Assembly: GCF_002083135.2 (NCBI RefSeq)
Contig: NZ_NBTM02000001.1
Location: 558,001 to 622,000 of the forward strand
Origin: Aerococcus viridans
Lineage (GTDB): Bacteria > Bacillota > Bacilli > Lactobacillales > Aerococcaceae
Reading direction: 5' to 3'
DNA: 64,000 bases
A program made the translations under genes and the position numbers. The notes below the pieces were generated by a model. It was given only the letters and a program-made list of their open reading frames with translations. It ran no database searches and had not been told where the DNA came from. Below are positions 8,901 through 20,288 of the stretch, piece by piece; position 1 is the first letter of the stretch, and every line of letters begins with the position of its first letter.

Positions 8901-10088
8901 TTAAGCTTCGATTGTAGTGATTGTACCCGCACCTACAGTACGTCCACCTTCACGGATAGAGAATTTAGTACCATCTTCGATCGCAACTGGGTGAATCAAT
9001 TCAACGTCCATATCAACGTTGTCACCAGGCATAACCATAGCTACGTCTTCTGGTAAAGTGATAACACCAGTGATGTCAGTAGTACGGAAGTAGAATTGTG
9101 GACGGTAGTTAGTTAAGAATGGTGTATGACGTCCACCTTCTTCTTTAGATAAAACGTAAACTTGCGCTTTAAATTTAGTATGTGGAGTGATTGAACCAGG
9201 AGCAGCCAATACTTGACCACGTTGGATGTCTTCACGTTGAACACCACGTAATAATGCACCGATGTTGTCACCAGCTTGAGCGTAGTCTAAGTTTTTACGG
9301 AACATTTCAACACCAGTTACAACTGATTTACCGATTTGTTCAGCAATACCAACGATGTCAACTTCGTCACCTGTACGAACTTCACCACGTTCAACACGAC
9401 CGGTAGCAACAGTACCACGACCAGTGATTGAGAATACATCCTCAACTGGCATCATGAATGGTTTGTCGTTGTCACGTTCTGGTTCTGGAATGTAAGAGTC
9501 TACAGCTTCCATTAATTCCATGATTTTAGCTTCTTGAGCTTCGTCGCCTTGTAATGCTAATAAAGCAGAACCAGCAACTACAGGTAGATCGTCACCTGGG
9601 TAGTTGTACTCAGATAATAAGTCACGAACTTCCATTTCAACTAATTCTAGTAATTCTTCATCGTCAACTTGGTCAACTTTGTTTAAGAATACTACGAATG
9701 CAGGAACACCGATTTGGCCAGCTAAAAGGATGTGCTCACGAGTTTGTGGCATTGGACCATCAGCAGCAGATACTACTAAGATCGCACCGTCCATTTGAGC
9801 AGCACCAGTGATCATGTTTTTAACGTAGTCAGCATGTCCTGGGGCATCGATATGCGCGTAGTGACGGTTAGCTGTTTCGTACTCGATGTGTGAAGTATTG
9901 ATTGTAATACCACGTTCTTGCTCTTCTGGAGCGTTATCGATTGAAGCGTAGTCTTGGGCTTCACCGAAACCGTGTTTAGCTAATACAGTTGCGATTGCAG
10001 CTGATAAAGTTGTTTTACCATGGTCAACGTGTCCTAAAGTACCAACGTTAACATGGGGTTTTGTACGTTCATATGTTTGTTTTGCCAT
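8901..10088 (-). CDS. tuf: elongation factor Tu
   Basis: A 395-residue translational GTPase that delivers aminoacyl-tRNA to the ribosome. The G motifs are intact: GHVDHGKTT near residue 19, DAPGHADY (G3) and NKVD (G4), followed by the two beta-barrel domains. AGGAGG lies before the ATG. It is last in the str cluster after fusA, but it has its own strong promoter in the 168-base gap and its own terminator, so it can be made independently of the other str genes. Confidence 0.98.
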   Translation of the reverse strand: MAKQTYERTKPHVNVGTLGHVDHGKTTLSAAIATVLAKHGFGEAQDYASIDNAPEEQERGITINTSHIEYETANRHYAHIDAPGHADYVKNMITGAAQMDGAILVVSAADGPMPQTREHILLAGQIGVPAFVVFLNKVDQVDDEELLELVEMEVRDLLSEYNYPGDDLPVVAGSALLALQGDEAQEAKIMELMEAVDSYIPEPERDNDKPFMMPVEDVFSITGRGTVATGRVERGEVRTGDEVDIVGIAEQIGKSVVTGVEMFRKNLDYAQAGDNIGALLRGVQREDIQRGQVLAAPGSITPHTKFKAQVYVLSKEEGGRHTPFLTNYRPQFYFRTTDITGVITLPEDVAMVMPGDNVDMDVELIHPVAIEDGTKFSIREGGRTVGAGTITTIEA

Positions 10089-10151
10089 TTTATGTATTCC
10101 TCCTAAGAATAGAAAATATAAACCTAAGTTTTATAGATTTTCAATAAGTTC

Positions 10152-10180
10152 ATTATAGTCAAACTCGCTTCAGAAATCAA
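10152..10180 (-). promoter_or_regulatory. tuf promoter
   Basis: -35 TTGATT (10175-10180) and a perfect -10 TATAAT (10152-10157) with a 17-base spacer on the minus strand, giving a leader of about 60 bases. Confidence 0.8.
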
Positions 10181-10256
10181 GCATCTAGCATATGAAAAAC
10201 CTAGTAAGTACTTGATTTCCACGAGTAAGTCTATGGTCAAAGTCTTAATTTAAAAA

Positions 10257-12350
10257 TTATTCTTCTGAACCTTTACCATATTGTTTGATAATGTCTTCTT
10301 GAATAGATTTTGGTACAGCTTCGTAATGATCGAATGTCATTGTGAAAGTACCACGTCCTTGAGTTGCAGAACGTAAAGTAGTTGCGTAACCAAACATTTC
10401 TGATAACGGAACTTGTGAGTTGATCATCAACGCGTTACCACGTGGTGTTTGACCTTCGATACGTCCACGACGAGCTGACACGTGACCCATAACGTCCCCT
10501 AAGTATTCTTCTGGAACTTGGATGTCAACACGCATCATTGGTTCAAGGATTGCAGGTTTGGCTGTCTTGATAGCGTTACGTAAAGCTAATGAAGCAGCAA
10601 CTTTGAAGGCTGTTTCAGATGAATCGACATCATGGTAAGAACCATCGTAAAGTTTAGCTTTAACATCGATTAATGGGAAGCCAGCTAATACACCGTTTTC
10701 CATTGCATCTTTAAGTCCAGCTTCAACAGCAGGGATGTATTCACGAGGAACCACACCACCGACGATTGCATTTTCAAATTCAAATCCAGCACCTTCTTCG
10801 TTAGGTGTGAATTCGATCCATACGTCACCGTATTGACCTTTACCACCTGATTGACGAACGAATTTACCTTGAACTTGCGTTTGTTGTGTGAATGTTTCAC
10901 GGTAAGATACTTGAGGCGCACCTACTGTTGCAGAAACATTGAATTCACGTTTCAAACGGTCAACGATGATGTCAAGGTGAAGCTCACCCATACCAGCGAT
11001 GATTGTTTGACCAGTTTCGTGGTCAGTTGACGCACGGAAAGTTGGATCTTCTTCAGCTAATTTACCTAAAGCGATAGACATTTTGTCTTGGTCAGCTTTG
11101 GTTTCTGGTTCGATTGCAACTTCGATAACTGGCTCAGGGAATTCCATTGACTCAAGGATAACTTTGTTGTCAACGTCACATAATGTATCACCTGTTGTAG
11201 TATCTTTAAGACCTACGGCAGCAGCGATATCACCAGAGAATACTTCATCTACTTCAGAACGAGAGTTAGCGTGCATCATTAAGATACGACCTAAACGTTC
11301 ACGTTTGTCTTTAGTAGCATTTTGGATGTATGAACCTGATTGAACAGTACCAGAGTATACACGGAAGAAAGTTAAACGACCTACGAATGGGTCAGTCATA
11401 ACTTTAAACGCTAATGCTGAGAAAGGTGCATCGTCGTCCGCACGAACTTCGATCACTTCTTCTGGGTTGTCAAATGCATGACCTTGGATTGGTGGAACAT
11501 CAGTTGGTGCAGGTAAGTAGTCGATAACTGCATCAAGCATTAATTGAACACCTTTATTTTTGAAGGCTGAACCACACAATACAGGGAAGAAGTCAACGTT
11601 AGTAGTTGCTGTACGGATAGCCGTTTTCAACTCTTCTTTAGAAATTTCTTCACCTTCAAGGTATTTTTCCATAATATCTTCATTCACATCAGCGATTGAT
11701 TCAATTAGGTTTGTGTGCCATTTTTCAGCTAATTCGCGGTATTCTTCTGGAATTTCGCGTTCTTCGTATTCTCTACCGTCATCAGAGGTGTAAACTTCAG
11801 CGTTCATTTCCACTAAGTCAATGATACCTTCGAAGTCATCTTCAGAACCAATTGGTAATTGGATAGGTTGAGCGTTTGCTTGTAAACGTTCGTGGATAGT
11901 GTTTACAGAGTATAAGAAGTCTGCACCCAATTTATCCATTTTATTTACAAACACAATACGAGGTACTTTATAAGTATCTGCTTGACGCCAAACAGTTTCT
12001 GTTTGAGGCTCTACACCTGATTGGGCATCTAGTAAAGCTACTGAACCATCTAATACACGCAATGAACGTTCAACTTCAACAGTGAAGTCCACGTGTCCTG
12101 GGGTATCAATGATGTTTACACGGTGATCTTTCCATTGTGCAGTTGTTGCAGCAGATGTAATAGTGATACCACGTTCTTGTTCTTGCTCCATCCAGTCCAT
12201 TTGTGCCCCACCATCGTGAGTTTCACCGATTTTATGGATTTTACCAGTGTAGAACAAGATACGTTCAGTAGTCGTCGTTTTACCAGCATCGATGTGGGCC
12301 ATGATACCGATATTACGAGTCTTTTCAAGAGGAAATTCTCTTTTAGCCAT
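10257..12350 (-). CDS. fusA: elongation factor G
   Basis: A 697-residue GTPase that drives ribosomal translocation. Motifs [20 protein letters not shown] and NKMDKLGA define the G domain; the remaining EF-G domains follow with normal length. The start at 12350 (MAKREFPL) has AAGGAG upstream; the frame extends 17 codons further without a ribosome-binding site. It follows rpsG after a 110-base gap holding a hairpin and a promoter. Confidence 0.98.
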   Translation of the reverse strand: MAKREFPLEKTRNIGIMAHIDAGKTTTTERILFYTGKIHKIGETHDGGAQMDWMEQEQERGITITSAATTAQWKDHRVNIIDTPGHVDFTVEVERSLRVLDGSVALLDAQSGVEPQTETVWRQADTYKVPRIVFVNKMDKLGADFLYSVNTIHERLQANAQPIQLPIGSEDDFEGIIDLVEMNAEVYTSDDGREYEEREIPEEYRELAEKWHTNLIESIADVNEDIMEKYLEGEEISKEELKTAIRTATTNVDFFPVLCGSAFKNKGVQLMLDAVIDYLPAPTDVPPIQGHAFDNPEEVIEVRADDDAPFSALAFKVMTDPFVGRLTFFRVYSGTVQSGSYIQNATKDKRERLGRILMMHANSRSEVDEVFSGDIAAAVGLKDTTTGDTLCDVDNKVILESMEFPEPVIEVAIEPETKADQDKMSIALGKLAEEDPTFRASTDHETGQTIIAGMGELHLDIIVDRLKREFNVSATVGAPQVSYRETFTQQTQVQGKFVRQSGGKGQYGDVWIEFTPNEEGAGFEFENAIVGGVVPREYIPAVEAGLKDAMENGVLAGFPLIDVKAKLYDGSYHDVDSSETAFKVAASLALRNAIKTAKPAILEPMMRVDIQVPEEYLGDVMGHVSARRGRIEGQTPRGNALMINSQVPLSEMFGYATTLRSATQGRGTFTMTFDHYEAVPKSIQEDIIKQYGKGSEE

Positions 12351-12403
12351 CTTATCTTTACTCCTTTTTTCTTTGATTCGTTTAATAATTGGTTTCCACA
12401 ATC

Positions 12404-12433
12404 ATTATAACGTTTTTAGAGAAAAGTCGACAA
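12404..12433 (-). promoter_or_regulatory. fusA promoter
   Basis: -35 TTGTCG (12428-12433) and -10 TATAAT (12404-12409) with an 18-base spacer on the minus strand. The -35 overlaps the left arm of the hairpin at 12422-12451. Confidence 0.7.
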
Positions 12434-12451
12434 TATAAATTATCGACTTTT
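12422..12451 (-). terminator. hairpin after rpsG, probable partial terminator
   Basis: A perfect 9-base inverted repeat AAAAGTCGA / TCGACTTTT with a 12-base loop, followed on the minus strand by CTC and A-rich sequence. The U tract is only the four T of the arm, so termination is probably partial between rpsLG and fusA. Confidence 0.55.
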
Positions 12452-12460
12452 AGAAAACTC

Positions 12461-12931
12461 TTACCAACGGAAATGTGCGAAGGCTTTGTTAGCTTCTGCC
12501 ATACGGTGTGATTCTTCACGTTTACGAACTGAAGCACCTGTATTGTTAGCAGCGTCCATGATTTCGTGTGATAAGCGTTGTTCCATTGTGTTCTCACCAC
12601 GTAGGCGAGCGTAGTTTACTAACCAACGTAATGCCAAAGTTTGACGACGTTCTGGACGAACTTCGATTGGCACTTGGTAGTTAGAACCACCAATACGACG
12701 AGCTTTAACTTCTAAAACTGGTGCGATGTTTTCGATTGCTTGTTCGAAAACCTCCATTGGGTCGTTACCTGTTTCAGCTTTAATGTTGTCGAAGGCAGTA
12801 TATAAAATAGTAGCTGCTTTACCACGTTTACCATCAACCATGATACGGTTGATTAAACGAGTAACTAATTTTGAGTTATAAATTGGATCTGGTAATACAT
12901 CACGTTTTGCAATATGTCCTTTACGAGGCAT
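12461..12931 (-). CDS. rpsG: 30S ribosomal protein S7
   Basis: 156 residues, the normal S7 length. It is a primary binder of the 3' domain of 16S rRNA. Conserved segments [16 protein letters not shown] at the N terminus and [15 protein letters not shown] at the C terminus are clear. GAAAGGAGG precedes the ATG, and it follows rpsL by 25 bases in the same transcript. Confidence 0.98.
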   Translation of the reverse strand: MPRKGHIAKRDVLPDPIYNSKLVTRLINRIMVDGKRGKAATILYTAFDNIKAETGNDPMEVFEQAIENIAPVLEVKARRIGGSNYQVPIEVRPERRQTLALRWLVNYARLRGENTMEQRLSHEIMDAANNTGASVRKREESHRMAEANKAFAHFRW

Positions 12932-12956
12932 TTGTGCTCCTCCTTTCGAATTTTAA

Positions 12957-13367
12957 TTATTTAGGTTTTTTAGTACCGTATTTAGAACGGCTTTGTTTAC
13001 GGTCGTTAACTCCAGCAGTATCTAATGCACCACGAACGATGTGGTAACGAACCCCTGGTAAGTCTTTCACACGTCCACCACGGATAAGAACAACACTATG
13101 TTCTTGTAAGTTGTGGCCGATACCTGGGATGTAAGCTGTTACCTCGATCATGTTTGATAAACGAACACGAGCGTATTTACGTAACGCTGAGTTAGGTTTT
13201 TTCGGTGTCATAGTACCTACACGCGTACAAACTCCACGTTTTTGAGGAGAGTTTGTAGAAGTAGATTTACGTTTCATTGAGTTGTAACCACGACCTAAAG
13301 CTGGAGAACCAGATTTTTTAGTTGAGCTTTGGCGTGATTTGCGTACTAATTGGTTAATAGTTGGCAT
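12957..13367 (-). CDS. rpsL: 30S ribosomal protein S12
   Basis: 136 residues. It is the decoding-centre protein, starting [12 protein letters not shown] at 13367 with AAGGAGG upstream; the frame extends 20 codons further without support. The positions linked to streptomycin resistance have the usual wild-type residues (Lys in [11 protein letters not shown], Lys in [10 protein letters not shown]). First gene of the str operon. Confidence 0.98.
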   Translation of the reverse strand: MPTINQLVRKSRQSSTKKSGSPALGRGYNSMKRKSTSTNSPQKRGVCTRVGTMTPKKPNSALRKYARVRLSNMIEVTAYIPGIGHNLQEHSVVLIRGGRVKDLPGVRYHIVRGALDTAGVNDRKQSRSKYGTKKPK

Positions 13368-13581
13368 AACTATAAGCTCCTCCTTCCCATTAATGGGTGA
13401 TATTTTTGGTATATACTTTATGCTCACACATCCAAGCGTGTCATAATTTTTTTGAAAAAATAAAAATCGCTTTACAGCTACGATTTCAGCTTTTCAATGT
13501 TTGTGTGCTAATGTACCAGTCAGCACGACTGTTCGATTTGGATACAAATACAGGAATCTGCATACAAAAAGCACCTTATAT
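13368..13581 (-). promoter_or_regulatory. long leader of the str operon with attenuator-like hairpin
   Basis: About 210 non-coding bases separate the promoter from rpsL. Near 13455-13485 the minus strand reads AAATCG, a loop, then CGATTTTTATTTTTTC, a short hairpin followed by a U-rich run that resembles an intrinsic attenuator. A regulatory role is inference. Confidence 0.4.
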
Positions 13582-13610
13582 AATTTATCACATTCGCAAG
13601 GTCGCGTCAA
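13582..13610 (-). promoter_or_regulatory. str operon promoter
   Basis: On the minus strand -35 TTGACG (13605-13610) and -10 TAAATT (13582-13587) have a 17-base spacer. Confidence 0.5.
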
Positions 13611-13624
13611 CAAATAATCTCAAA

Positions 13625-13676
13625 AAAATAAAGACCACTTTTCCCTCGGCTAGCAAGGAAAGTGTGGCCTTTTTTA
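13625..13676 (-). terminator. terminator of lysS
   Basis: On the minus strand GGCCACACTTTCC, a loop, then GGAAAAGTGGTC pair imperfectly and are followed by TTTATTTTTTT, directly after the lysS stop codon. Confidence 0.8.
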
Positions 13677-13679
13677 TAC

Positions 13680-15218
<1,539 letters not shown>

Positions 15219-15352
15219 TTACTTTATCTATCGTTATCCTCTAGTCAATTCGATACTTATCTATATTGCCAACTTTCTGCCAAAAAAGCAAGCGACCCTT
15301 GTCGACAATTTCTATCAGAACAGTTTTTTTCGGACAAACTGTCATCTCTCTG

Positions 15353-15381
15353 AGCATACGAAAACACAAGCATTGTACCAA
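15353..15381 (-). promoter_or_regulatory. probable lysS promoter
   Basis: On the minus strand -35 TTGGTA (15376-15381) and -10 TATGCT (15353-15358) have a 17-base spacer. The leader of about 140 bases contains a small hairpin (CAGTTT / AAACTG) but lacks the conserved T-box sequence. Confidence 0.5.
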
Positions 15382-15433
15382 ATTTTCAGGTTAAAGAAAA
15401 CCTTAATATGGTAGGAACTGCTTATGCTTTCAA

Positions 15434-15769
15434 TTAATGGGCATTCTCTTCTTTAATATGCGTAAAGGCATCCGTTAAAATTTGCAGGACATGGCTGTCT
15501 GCCTGGCTGTAAATAACCGTATTTCTTTCCTTACGTTTCTTCACTAGCCGCAATTCAAACAATTTCTTTAATTGATGGGACACTGCTGATTGTTCCAAAC
15601 CTAATACTTCAGAAATCTTAGTGGCCCTCATTTCGCCTTCACCCAATAAATATAGTATGCGTAATCTTGTCGGATCCCCCAAAGCCTTAAACATTTTACT
15701 CAAATGTCGAATTTGCTCCGGTTCAACCGTCTCGTGTTGACCCTCAAGATGTTCTTCTGCTTCCTTCAT
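15434..15769 (-). CDS. ArsR/SmtB-family metal-sensing repressor
   Basis: 111 residues with a winged helix-turn-helix (KALGDPTRLRILYLL, then QSAVSHQLKKL). The C-terminal helix has Asp, His at +2, His at +13 and Glu at +16 (DSHVLQILTDAFTHIKEE), the same pattern as the alpha-5 zinc site of SmtB. It is therefore likely a Zn(II)-type derepressing regulator that leaves DNA when metal binds. No metal transporter is adjacent; the neighbours are the cysK-family gene upstream and lysS downstream. GAAGG precedes the ATG. Target genes are unknown. Confidence 0.88.
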   Translation of the reverse strand: MKEAEEHLEGQHETVEPEQIRHLSKMFKALGDPTRLRILYLLGEGEMRATKISEVLGLEQSAVSHQLKKLFELRLVKKRKERNTVIYSQADSHVLQILTDAFTHIKEENAH

Positions 15770-15818
15770 AAAAGCCTTCTTTCACTTTTAATAATGTTCA
15801 TTCACTCAATTACTACTA

Positions 15819-16748
15819 TTAATTGCTTGTATTGAAGTCGAAAGCACCTTCAGCAACAAATCGTCTGCCGTCATCTGGAATAACAACGACTACTTTTTTA
15901 TTTTGACCTAGGGTTTTAGCCACCGCAATCGCTGCTGCAACTGCTCCACCACCGGCTGGCCCTACCAATAATCCTTCATTGATGGCTAACAAGCGACTAG
16001 TTTCCTTAGCCTTGGCCAAATCAATGGCCACGATACTGTCGTATAAAGTGGTATCCAAATTCAAAGGCAATAAACCTGGGTTAAACCCAGTAGCTACACT
16101 CGGATTAGCCATTTCACCTGACAAGAATTTGGCATCCTTATCTTCTACCGCATAGAGTTGGATATTCTTGTTTTCCTGTCTAAGGGCTGTTCCAACACCC
16201 GTCATCGTTCCACCAGTTGCGATGGTTGATACAAAGGCATCTGGCGCGCCGTTTAAGGCTTCGATGATTTCTGGTCCTGTTGTTTTTACATGGACAGCAG
16301 CATTGCTCTCATCATCATAAACATCAATAAATAGGTGGTTACCCGCTTCAGCGTAAGCCCGCGCTTGGGTCATGGCATCTACAACACCTTGTTTACCGGC
16401 TACCAGTTGCACTTGAGCCCCGTATGCGCGTAAGACTGTCAAGTCATGGTGCGTGGTTGTATCTGGGACAAAGGCTTTTGTATCATAACCCTTGCTCGCT
16501 CCTAGTAAGGCGAAAGAGGCAGCAACTTCGGCTGTGGTTGCGACCACAATTTGTTGGCCAGCTTGTAAGCGACCCTCATTTTCCGCTACTTCAATCATGT
16601 TTAAGGCAACGCGGTCGTATATTGATCCGGTTGGGTTAGCTGTTTCGAGTTTGACGTATACCTGTGCGGCTTTATATGGGACTGATCGTTGCAATTTCAG
16701 TAATGGTGTTTCTCCGATTAATTGACTCATATAATTTGTAACTTCCAT
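15819..16748 (-). CDS. CysK-family protein lacking the PLP lysine (probable pseudoenzyme)
   Basis: 309 residues, fold type II PLP family by overall sequence (LIGETPLLKL near the N terminus, LRAYGAQV, KTTGPEI, GGTMTGVG). Gene position between hslO and lysS matches Firmicutes cysK. The cofactor-binding lysine of the usual GSVKDR motif is Tyr here (GSIYDR, residue 44, codon TAC at 16617-16619). The TSGNTG substrate loop reads TTAEVA, the QF(N/D)NxAN segment is lost, and GISSGA reads GPAGGG. It is very unlikely to be an active cysteine synthase. The start at 16748 is chosen by homology; the frame opens with a TTG at 16760. A regulatory or scaffold role is possible. Confidence 0.85.
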   Translation of the reverse strand: MEVTNYMSQLIGETPLLKLQRSVPYKAAQVYVKLETANPTGSIYDRVALNMIEVAENEGRLQAGQQIVVATTAEVAASFALLGASKGYDTKAFVPDTTTHHDLTVLRAYGAQVQLVAGKQGVVDAMTQARAYAEAGNHLFIDVYDDESNAAVHVKTTGPEIIEALNGAPDAFVSTIATGGTMTGVGTALRQENKNIQLYAVEDKDAKFLSGEMANPSVATGFNPGLLPLNLDTTLYDSIVAIDLAKAKETSRLLAINEGLLVGPAGGGAVAAAIAVAKTLGQNKKVVVVIPDDGRRFVAEGAFDFNTSN

Positions 16749-16823
16749 ATTATAGCTCAAACCTTTCTCTGTAAAATGATTGCATAGCCTTGTTGATTAT
16801 ACCTATTATAGCAAACCTTGGCC

Positions 16824-17699
16824 TTAAGCTTGGTCTTCAATGCCTTTTAAATCTTCAGCCGTGAATTGATAGCATTTATTACAGAATTGACATACCACTT
16901 CGGCCCCGTTATCTTCTTCGATCATAGCTGTGATTTCTTCTTTCGGTAAAGTCGCTAATCCAGCCGCAAACCGGTCTTTGTTACAGTCACAAGCGAATTG
17001 CACATCACGTTCATCTAAGAATTTGACATTTTCTTCACCTAACAAACGGTTGATCATGTCTTTGGCTGTCGCACCATCTGACAATAATTCGGTTACTTGC
17101 GGTGTTTCAGCAACGGCCTTTTCAACGGCTTCAATAGACGGTTCAGTCACCCCTGGCATCAATTGGATCATCCAACCACCAGCGTTAATCACTGTTTCAT
17201 CTGTGTCCACCAATACACCTAATCCTACTGCAGAAGGTGTTTGCTCAGAGTAAGCAAGATAGTACGTGAAGTCTTCAGCGATTTCACCTGAAACTATTGG
17301 CACTTGACCAGAGAAGGGTTCTTTCAAACCTAAATCTTTTGTAACGGTAAAAAGACCTTCCGTTCCGACCGCGCCACGTACATCAATCTTGCCTTTGTCG
17401 TTTGGATCTAGGCTGATATGTGGCTCTTGAACGTAGCCTTTCACATTTCCTTGACCGTCCGCAACAGCTACTAACTTACCAGCTGGGCCATTCCCGTTAA
17501 TTTGGACAGTGATTTTGGCATCATCTTTAATGTCAGACCCCATCATCAAAGTACCCACTAACGTACGTCCTAGAGCTGCTGTAGAAGCAGACCATGTATC
17601 ATGTTTCTTTTGTGCCTCTTGGACAACAGCCGTAGCATCTACAGCTGTAATACGAACTTCACCATCAAAGGCTACTGCCTTAATTAATTTATCTGTCAT
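16824..17699 (-). CDS. hslO: redox-regulated holdase chaperone Hsp33
   Basis: 291 residues. It is a cytosolic chaperone switched on by oxidation. The zinc-binding redox switch at the C terminus is intact: CDC in FACDCNKDRF and CQFC in VVCQFCNKCY. Length and N-terminal domain are normal. GGAGTG lies before the ATG at 17699. It is separated from ftsH by a terminator and from its own promoter region by a short hairpin (GGTGC / GCACC) at 17719-17731. Confidence 0.96.
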   Translation of the reverse strand: MTDKLIKAVAFDGEVRITAVDATAVVQEAQKKHDTWSASTAALGRTLVGTLMMGSDIKDDAKITVQINGNGPAGKLVAVADGQGNVKGYVQEPHISLDPNDKGKIDVRGAVGTEGLFTVTKDLGLKEPFSGQVPIVSGEIAEDFTYYLAYSEQTPSAVGLGVLVDTDETVINAGGWMIQLMPGVTEPSIEAVEKAVAETPQVTELLSDGATAKDMINRLLGEENVKFLDERDVQFACDCNKDRFAAGLATLPKEEITAMIEEDNGAEVVCQFCNKCYQFTAEDLKGIEDQA

Positions 17700-17788
17700 T
17701 TATTTCACTCCATTATTAGGTGCTAGGCACCCATTATTCGCTTGTCGCTCTTCAACTACTATTCTAACCTAATTTGGCGAACAGTGAA

Positions 17789-17817
17789 AATATAATAGTT
17801 AGCAAGGTGTTAAGCAA
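17789..17817 (-). promoter_or_regulatory. hslO promoter
   Basis: On the minus strand -35 TTGCTT (17812-17817) and -10 TATATT (17789-17794) have a 17-base spacer. A long palindrome lies just upstream at 17842-17882. Confidence 0.6.
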
Positions 17818-17841
17818 ACTGCTAAATAATGAACCGTTAGA

Positions 17842-17882
17842 ACAAAATCTTTCAATATCTGAAACATATCGAAAGATTTTGT
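17842..17882. repeat. 41-base hairpin palindrome upstream of the hslO promoter
   Basis: Outer arms ACAAAATCTTTC and GAAAGATTTTGT (12 bases, perfect) enclose inner arms that extend pairing by about five more positions around a 7-base loop. No T tract follows on either strand, so it is not a standard terminator. It could be an operator or a small mobile repeat. Confidence 0.65.
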
Positions 17883-17952
17883 GAAACACAGTCACTATTG
17901 GTTTACTGAACCCGTTTATTGGTGCTAGGAAAGTCCCTTCTTTATTGCATTG

Positions 17953-17986
17953 AAAAACCTCCGATAAAATGTCATCGGAGGTTTTT
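17953..17986 (-). terminator. terminator of ftsH
   Basis: On the minus strand AAAAACCTCCGAT and ATCGGAGGTTTTT flank an 8-base loop. The arms are perfect, and the poly-A start makes it likely to work in both directions. Confidence 0.9.
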
Positions 17987-18041
17987 ATTGATTCAAGAAA
18001 AGTTGGCTCTTACATCCTAGTCGGGTTCGCTCGCACCTTAC

Positions 18042-20207
18042 TTAGTCTTGATCTATATGTGCATTTCGCCCTTGTGGACCTTGATGATCGTCGTTGTCGT
18101 CATCAGAGTCATTAACATCATCAGCCGCTTCGGTTTGATCTTCTGAAGTCGTTTCTTCAGACCATTCACCATTACGGTATTGACGATGCTCAGCGCCACG
18201 TTGTAAGTCTTTTTTTACTTCTTCAAAAGATTTAGCTTCTGATTCACGTTCTTGTTCGCCATCTAATGGTTCTGGCATTTCACCAGTTTCGAATAAGGCG
18301 CGAATTGTGCGTTCATCTAACGTTTCAAGTTCTAGTAATTTCTCAGCAATCACATCTAATTGATCACGGTGAGAAGCTAAGATACTTTCTGCTTCTTCCA
18401 AACACTCGTCCATGAACTTACGTACTTCGTCATCAATTTGACCAGCTGTGCGTTCAGAGTAAGATTTGTTTTGTGCATAACCAGAATCTGCCCCACGCAT
18501 TGAGTGGTTACCTTCGTATGAAATTGGTCCAAGTAATTCACTCATACCGTATTCAGTAATCATGGCACGAACAATACCTGTCGCTTGTTCAAAGTCATTA
18601 GAAGCCCCAGAGGTTTGGGTATTGAAGATTAATTGTTCAGCGGCACGTCCACCTAGTAAACCAATCACTTGTTCACGCAAGTCTTTCGTTGTGTAAAGGT
18701 TTTGGTCTTCACGAGGAAGCATAATCGCATAACCACCAGCTTTACCACGCGGTACAATTGTTACCTTGTGGACTACACGGGCGTCGCTTAGGACTAAACC
18801 AGCAATGGTATGACCAGCCTCGTGGTAAGCAACCATACGACGTTCAACCTTAGAAATCACGCGGTCTTTCTTGGCCGGACCAGCAATCACGCGGTCTTGC
18901 GCTTCATCAATATCAATCATATCAATTTGTTTCTTATCTACACGAGCTGCCACTAAAGCCGCCTCGTTTAATAAGTTTTCAAGTTCAGCACCAGTAAATC
19001 CTGGGGTTTGTTGAGCAAGAACTTTCAAGTCTACCCCTGGACCGAACGGCTTGTTACGGGCATGTACCTTCAAGATTGCTTCACGACCCTTAACATCTGG
19101 ACGACCAACTAATACTTGTCTGTCAAAACGACCTGGACGTAGTAAAGCTGGGTCCAATACGTCAGAACGGTTAGTTGCCGCAATCACGATAACATTATCT
19201 TTTTCAGAGAAACCATCCATCTCAACCAACAATTGGTTCAATGTTTGCTCACGTTCATCATGACCCGATCCTGGACCAGCACCACGACGACGACCAACAG
19301 CATCAATCTCATCAATAAAGATGATCGATGGGGCACTCTTCTTAGCATTTTCGAATAAGTCACGTACACGAGAAGCACCGACACCAACGAACATTTCCAC
19401 AAACTCAGAACCTGAGATTGAGTAGAAAGGCACGCCAGCTTCACCGGCCACTGCTTTAGCAAGTAAAGTTTTACCAGTACCTGGAGGACCCTCTAAAAGA
19501 ACACCTTTTGGAATACGGGCACCTAAAGCTTGGAATTTACGTGGATCTTTCAAGAAGTCCACCACTTCAACCAACTCTTGTTTCTCTTCATCCGCACCAG
19601 CGACATCAGAGAATCGTACTTTTACTTCTTTCTTCGATTGATCAACAGCCTTCGATTTCCCCATAGACATTGGGTTGTTTCGACCGCCACCTTGGCTTTG
19701 GCTGAACATCATGTACATAATCACAACGAAGAAAATAATCGGTACAGCAGTGAATAATAAGCTCAACCACATACCAGACTGGTCTTCTTCTAAGGCAGTC
19801 ATTTCAGTACCGGTCGCATTCGCTGCATCCGTAATCGTTGCAATCGTGTTGTCATTAGGCAATACGTTTACCACAAACTCAGAAGCTGAGCTTTGTTGTA
19901 AATCTTGGAAAATTGGAATCCCGTCACTAGTTGAGGATGACGATTCACTTGATTCCTCACCCGAACCCTTGTAAGCACCGCGGATTTGGTAAGCCCCGGC
20001 GTTGGATTGGATAGAGAAACGCTCTACATCCCCATCAGAAAGTGTTTGAATGAATTCTGATTGTGTTAACTCTTCAGTGGTACCACCAGTAGAATCACTC
20101 GTTAATGATCTGACTAATGCCATCAAAGCAAAGAACATAATCAGCCACAGCAAACCACTTCTAATGAAGGTGTTTCTATTTGGTCTATTAGGTCTCTTTT
20201 GTTGCAT
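18042..20207 (-). CDS. ftsH: ATP-dependent membrane metalloprotease FtsH
   Basis: 721 residues. Two membrane segments (residues about 15-35 and 145-170) flank an extracellular loop rich in Ser. The AAA domain has GPPGTGKT (Walker A) and [13 protein letters not shown], and the zinc protease has HEAGH with a downstream ligand region. It degrades misassembled membrane proteins and regulators. The C-terminal tail is unusually acidic ([12 protein letters not shown]). It follows hpt in the conserved tilS-hpt-ftsH order. Confidence 0.97.
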   Translation of the reverse strand: MQQKRPNRPNRNTFIRSGLLWLIMFFALMALVRSLTSDSTGGTTEELTQSEFIQTLSDGDVERFSIQSNAGAYQIRGAYKGSGEESSESSSSTSDGIPIFQDLQQSSASEFVVNVLPNDNTIATITDAANATGTEMTALEEDQSGMWLSLLFTAVPIIFFVVIMYMMFSQSQGGGRNNPMSMGKSKAVDQSKKEVKVRFSDVAGADEEKQELVEVVDFLKDPRKFQALGARIPKGVLLEGPPGTGKTLLAKAVAGEAGVPFYSISGSEFVEMFVGVGASRVRDLFENAKKSAPSIIFIDEIDAVGRRRGAGPGSGHDEREQTLNQLLVEMDGFSEKDNVIVIAATNRSDVLDPALLRPGRFDRQVLVGRPDVKGREAILKVHARNKPFGPGVDLKVLAQQTPGFTGAELENLLNEAALVAARVDKKQIDMIDIDEAQDRVIAGPAKKDRVISKVERRMVAYHEAGHTIAGLVLSDARVVHKVTIVPRGKAGGYAIMLPREDQNLYTTKDLREQVIGLLGGRAAEQLIFNTQTSGASNDFEQATGIVRAMITEYGMSELLGPISYEGNHSMRGADSGYAQNKSYSERTAGQIDDEVRKFMDECLEEAESILASHRDQLDVIAEKLLELETLDERTIRALFETGEMPEPLDGEQERESEAKSFEEVKKDLQRGAEHRQYRNGEWSEETTSEDQTEAADDVNDSDDDNDDHQGPQGRNAHIDQD

Positions 20208-20288
20208 TCATTTTCCCCATTCTAATTCTTGTTCTTAAAGTAGCCTGTAAATAAATAGTAAAAAAATAGATATAAATAAACTAACTCA

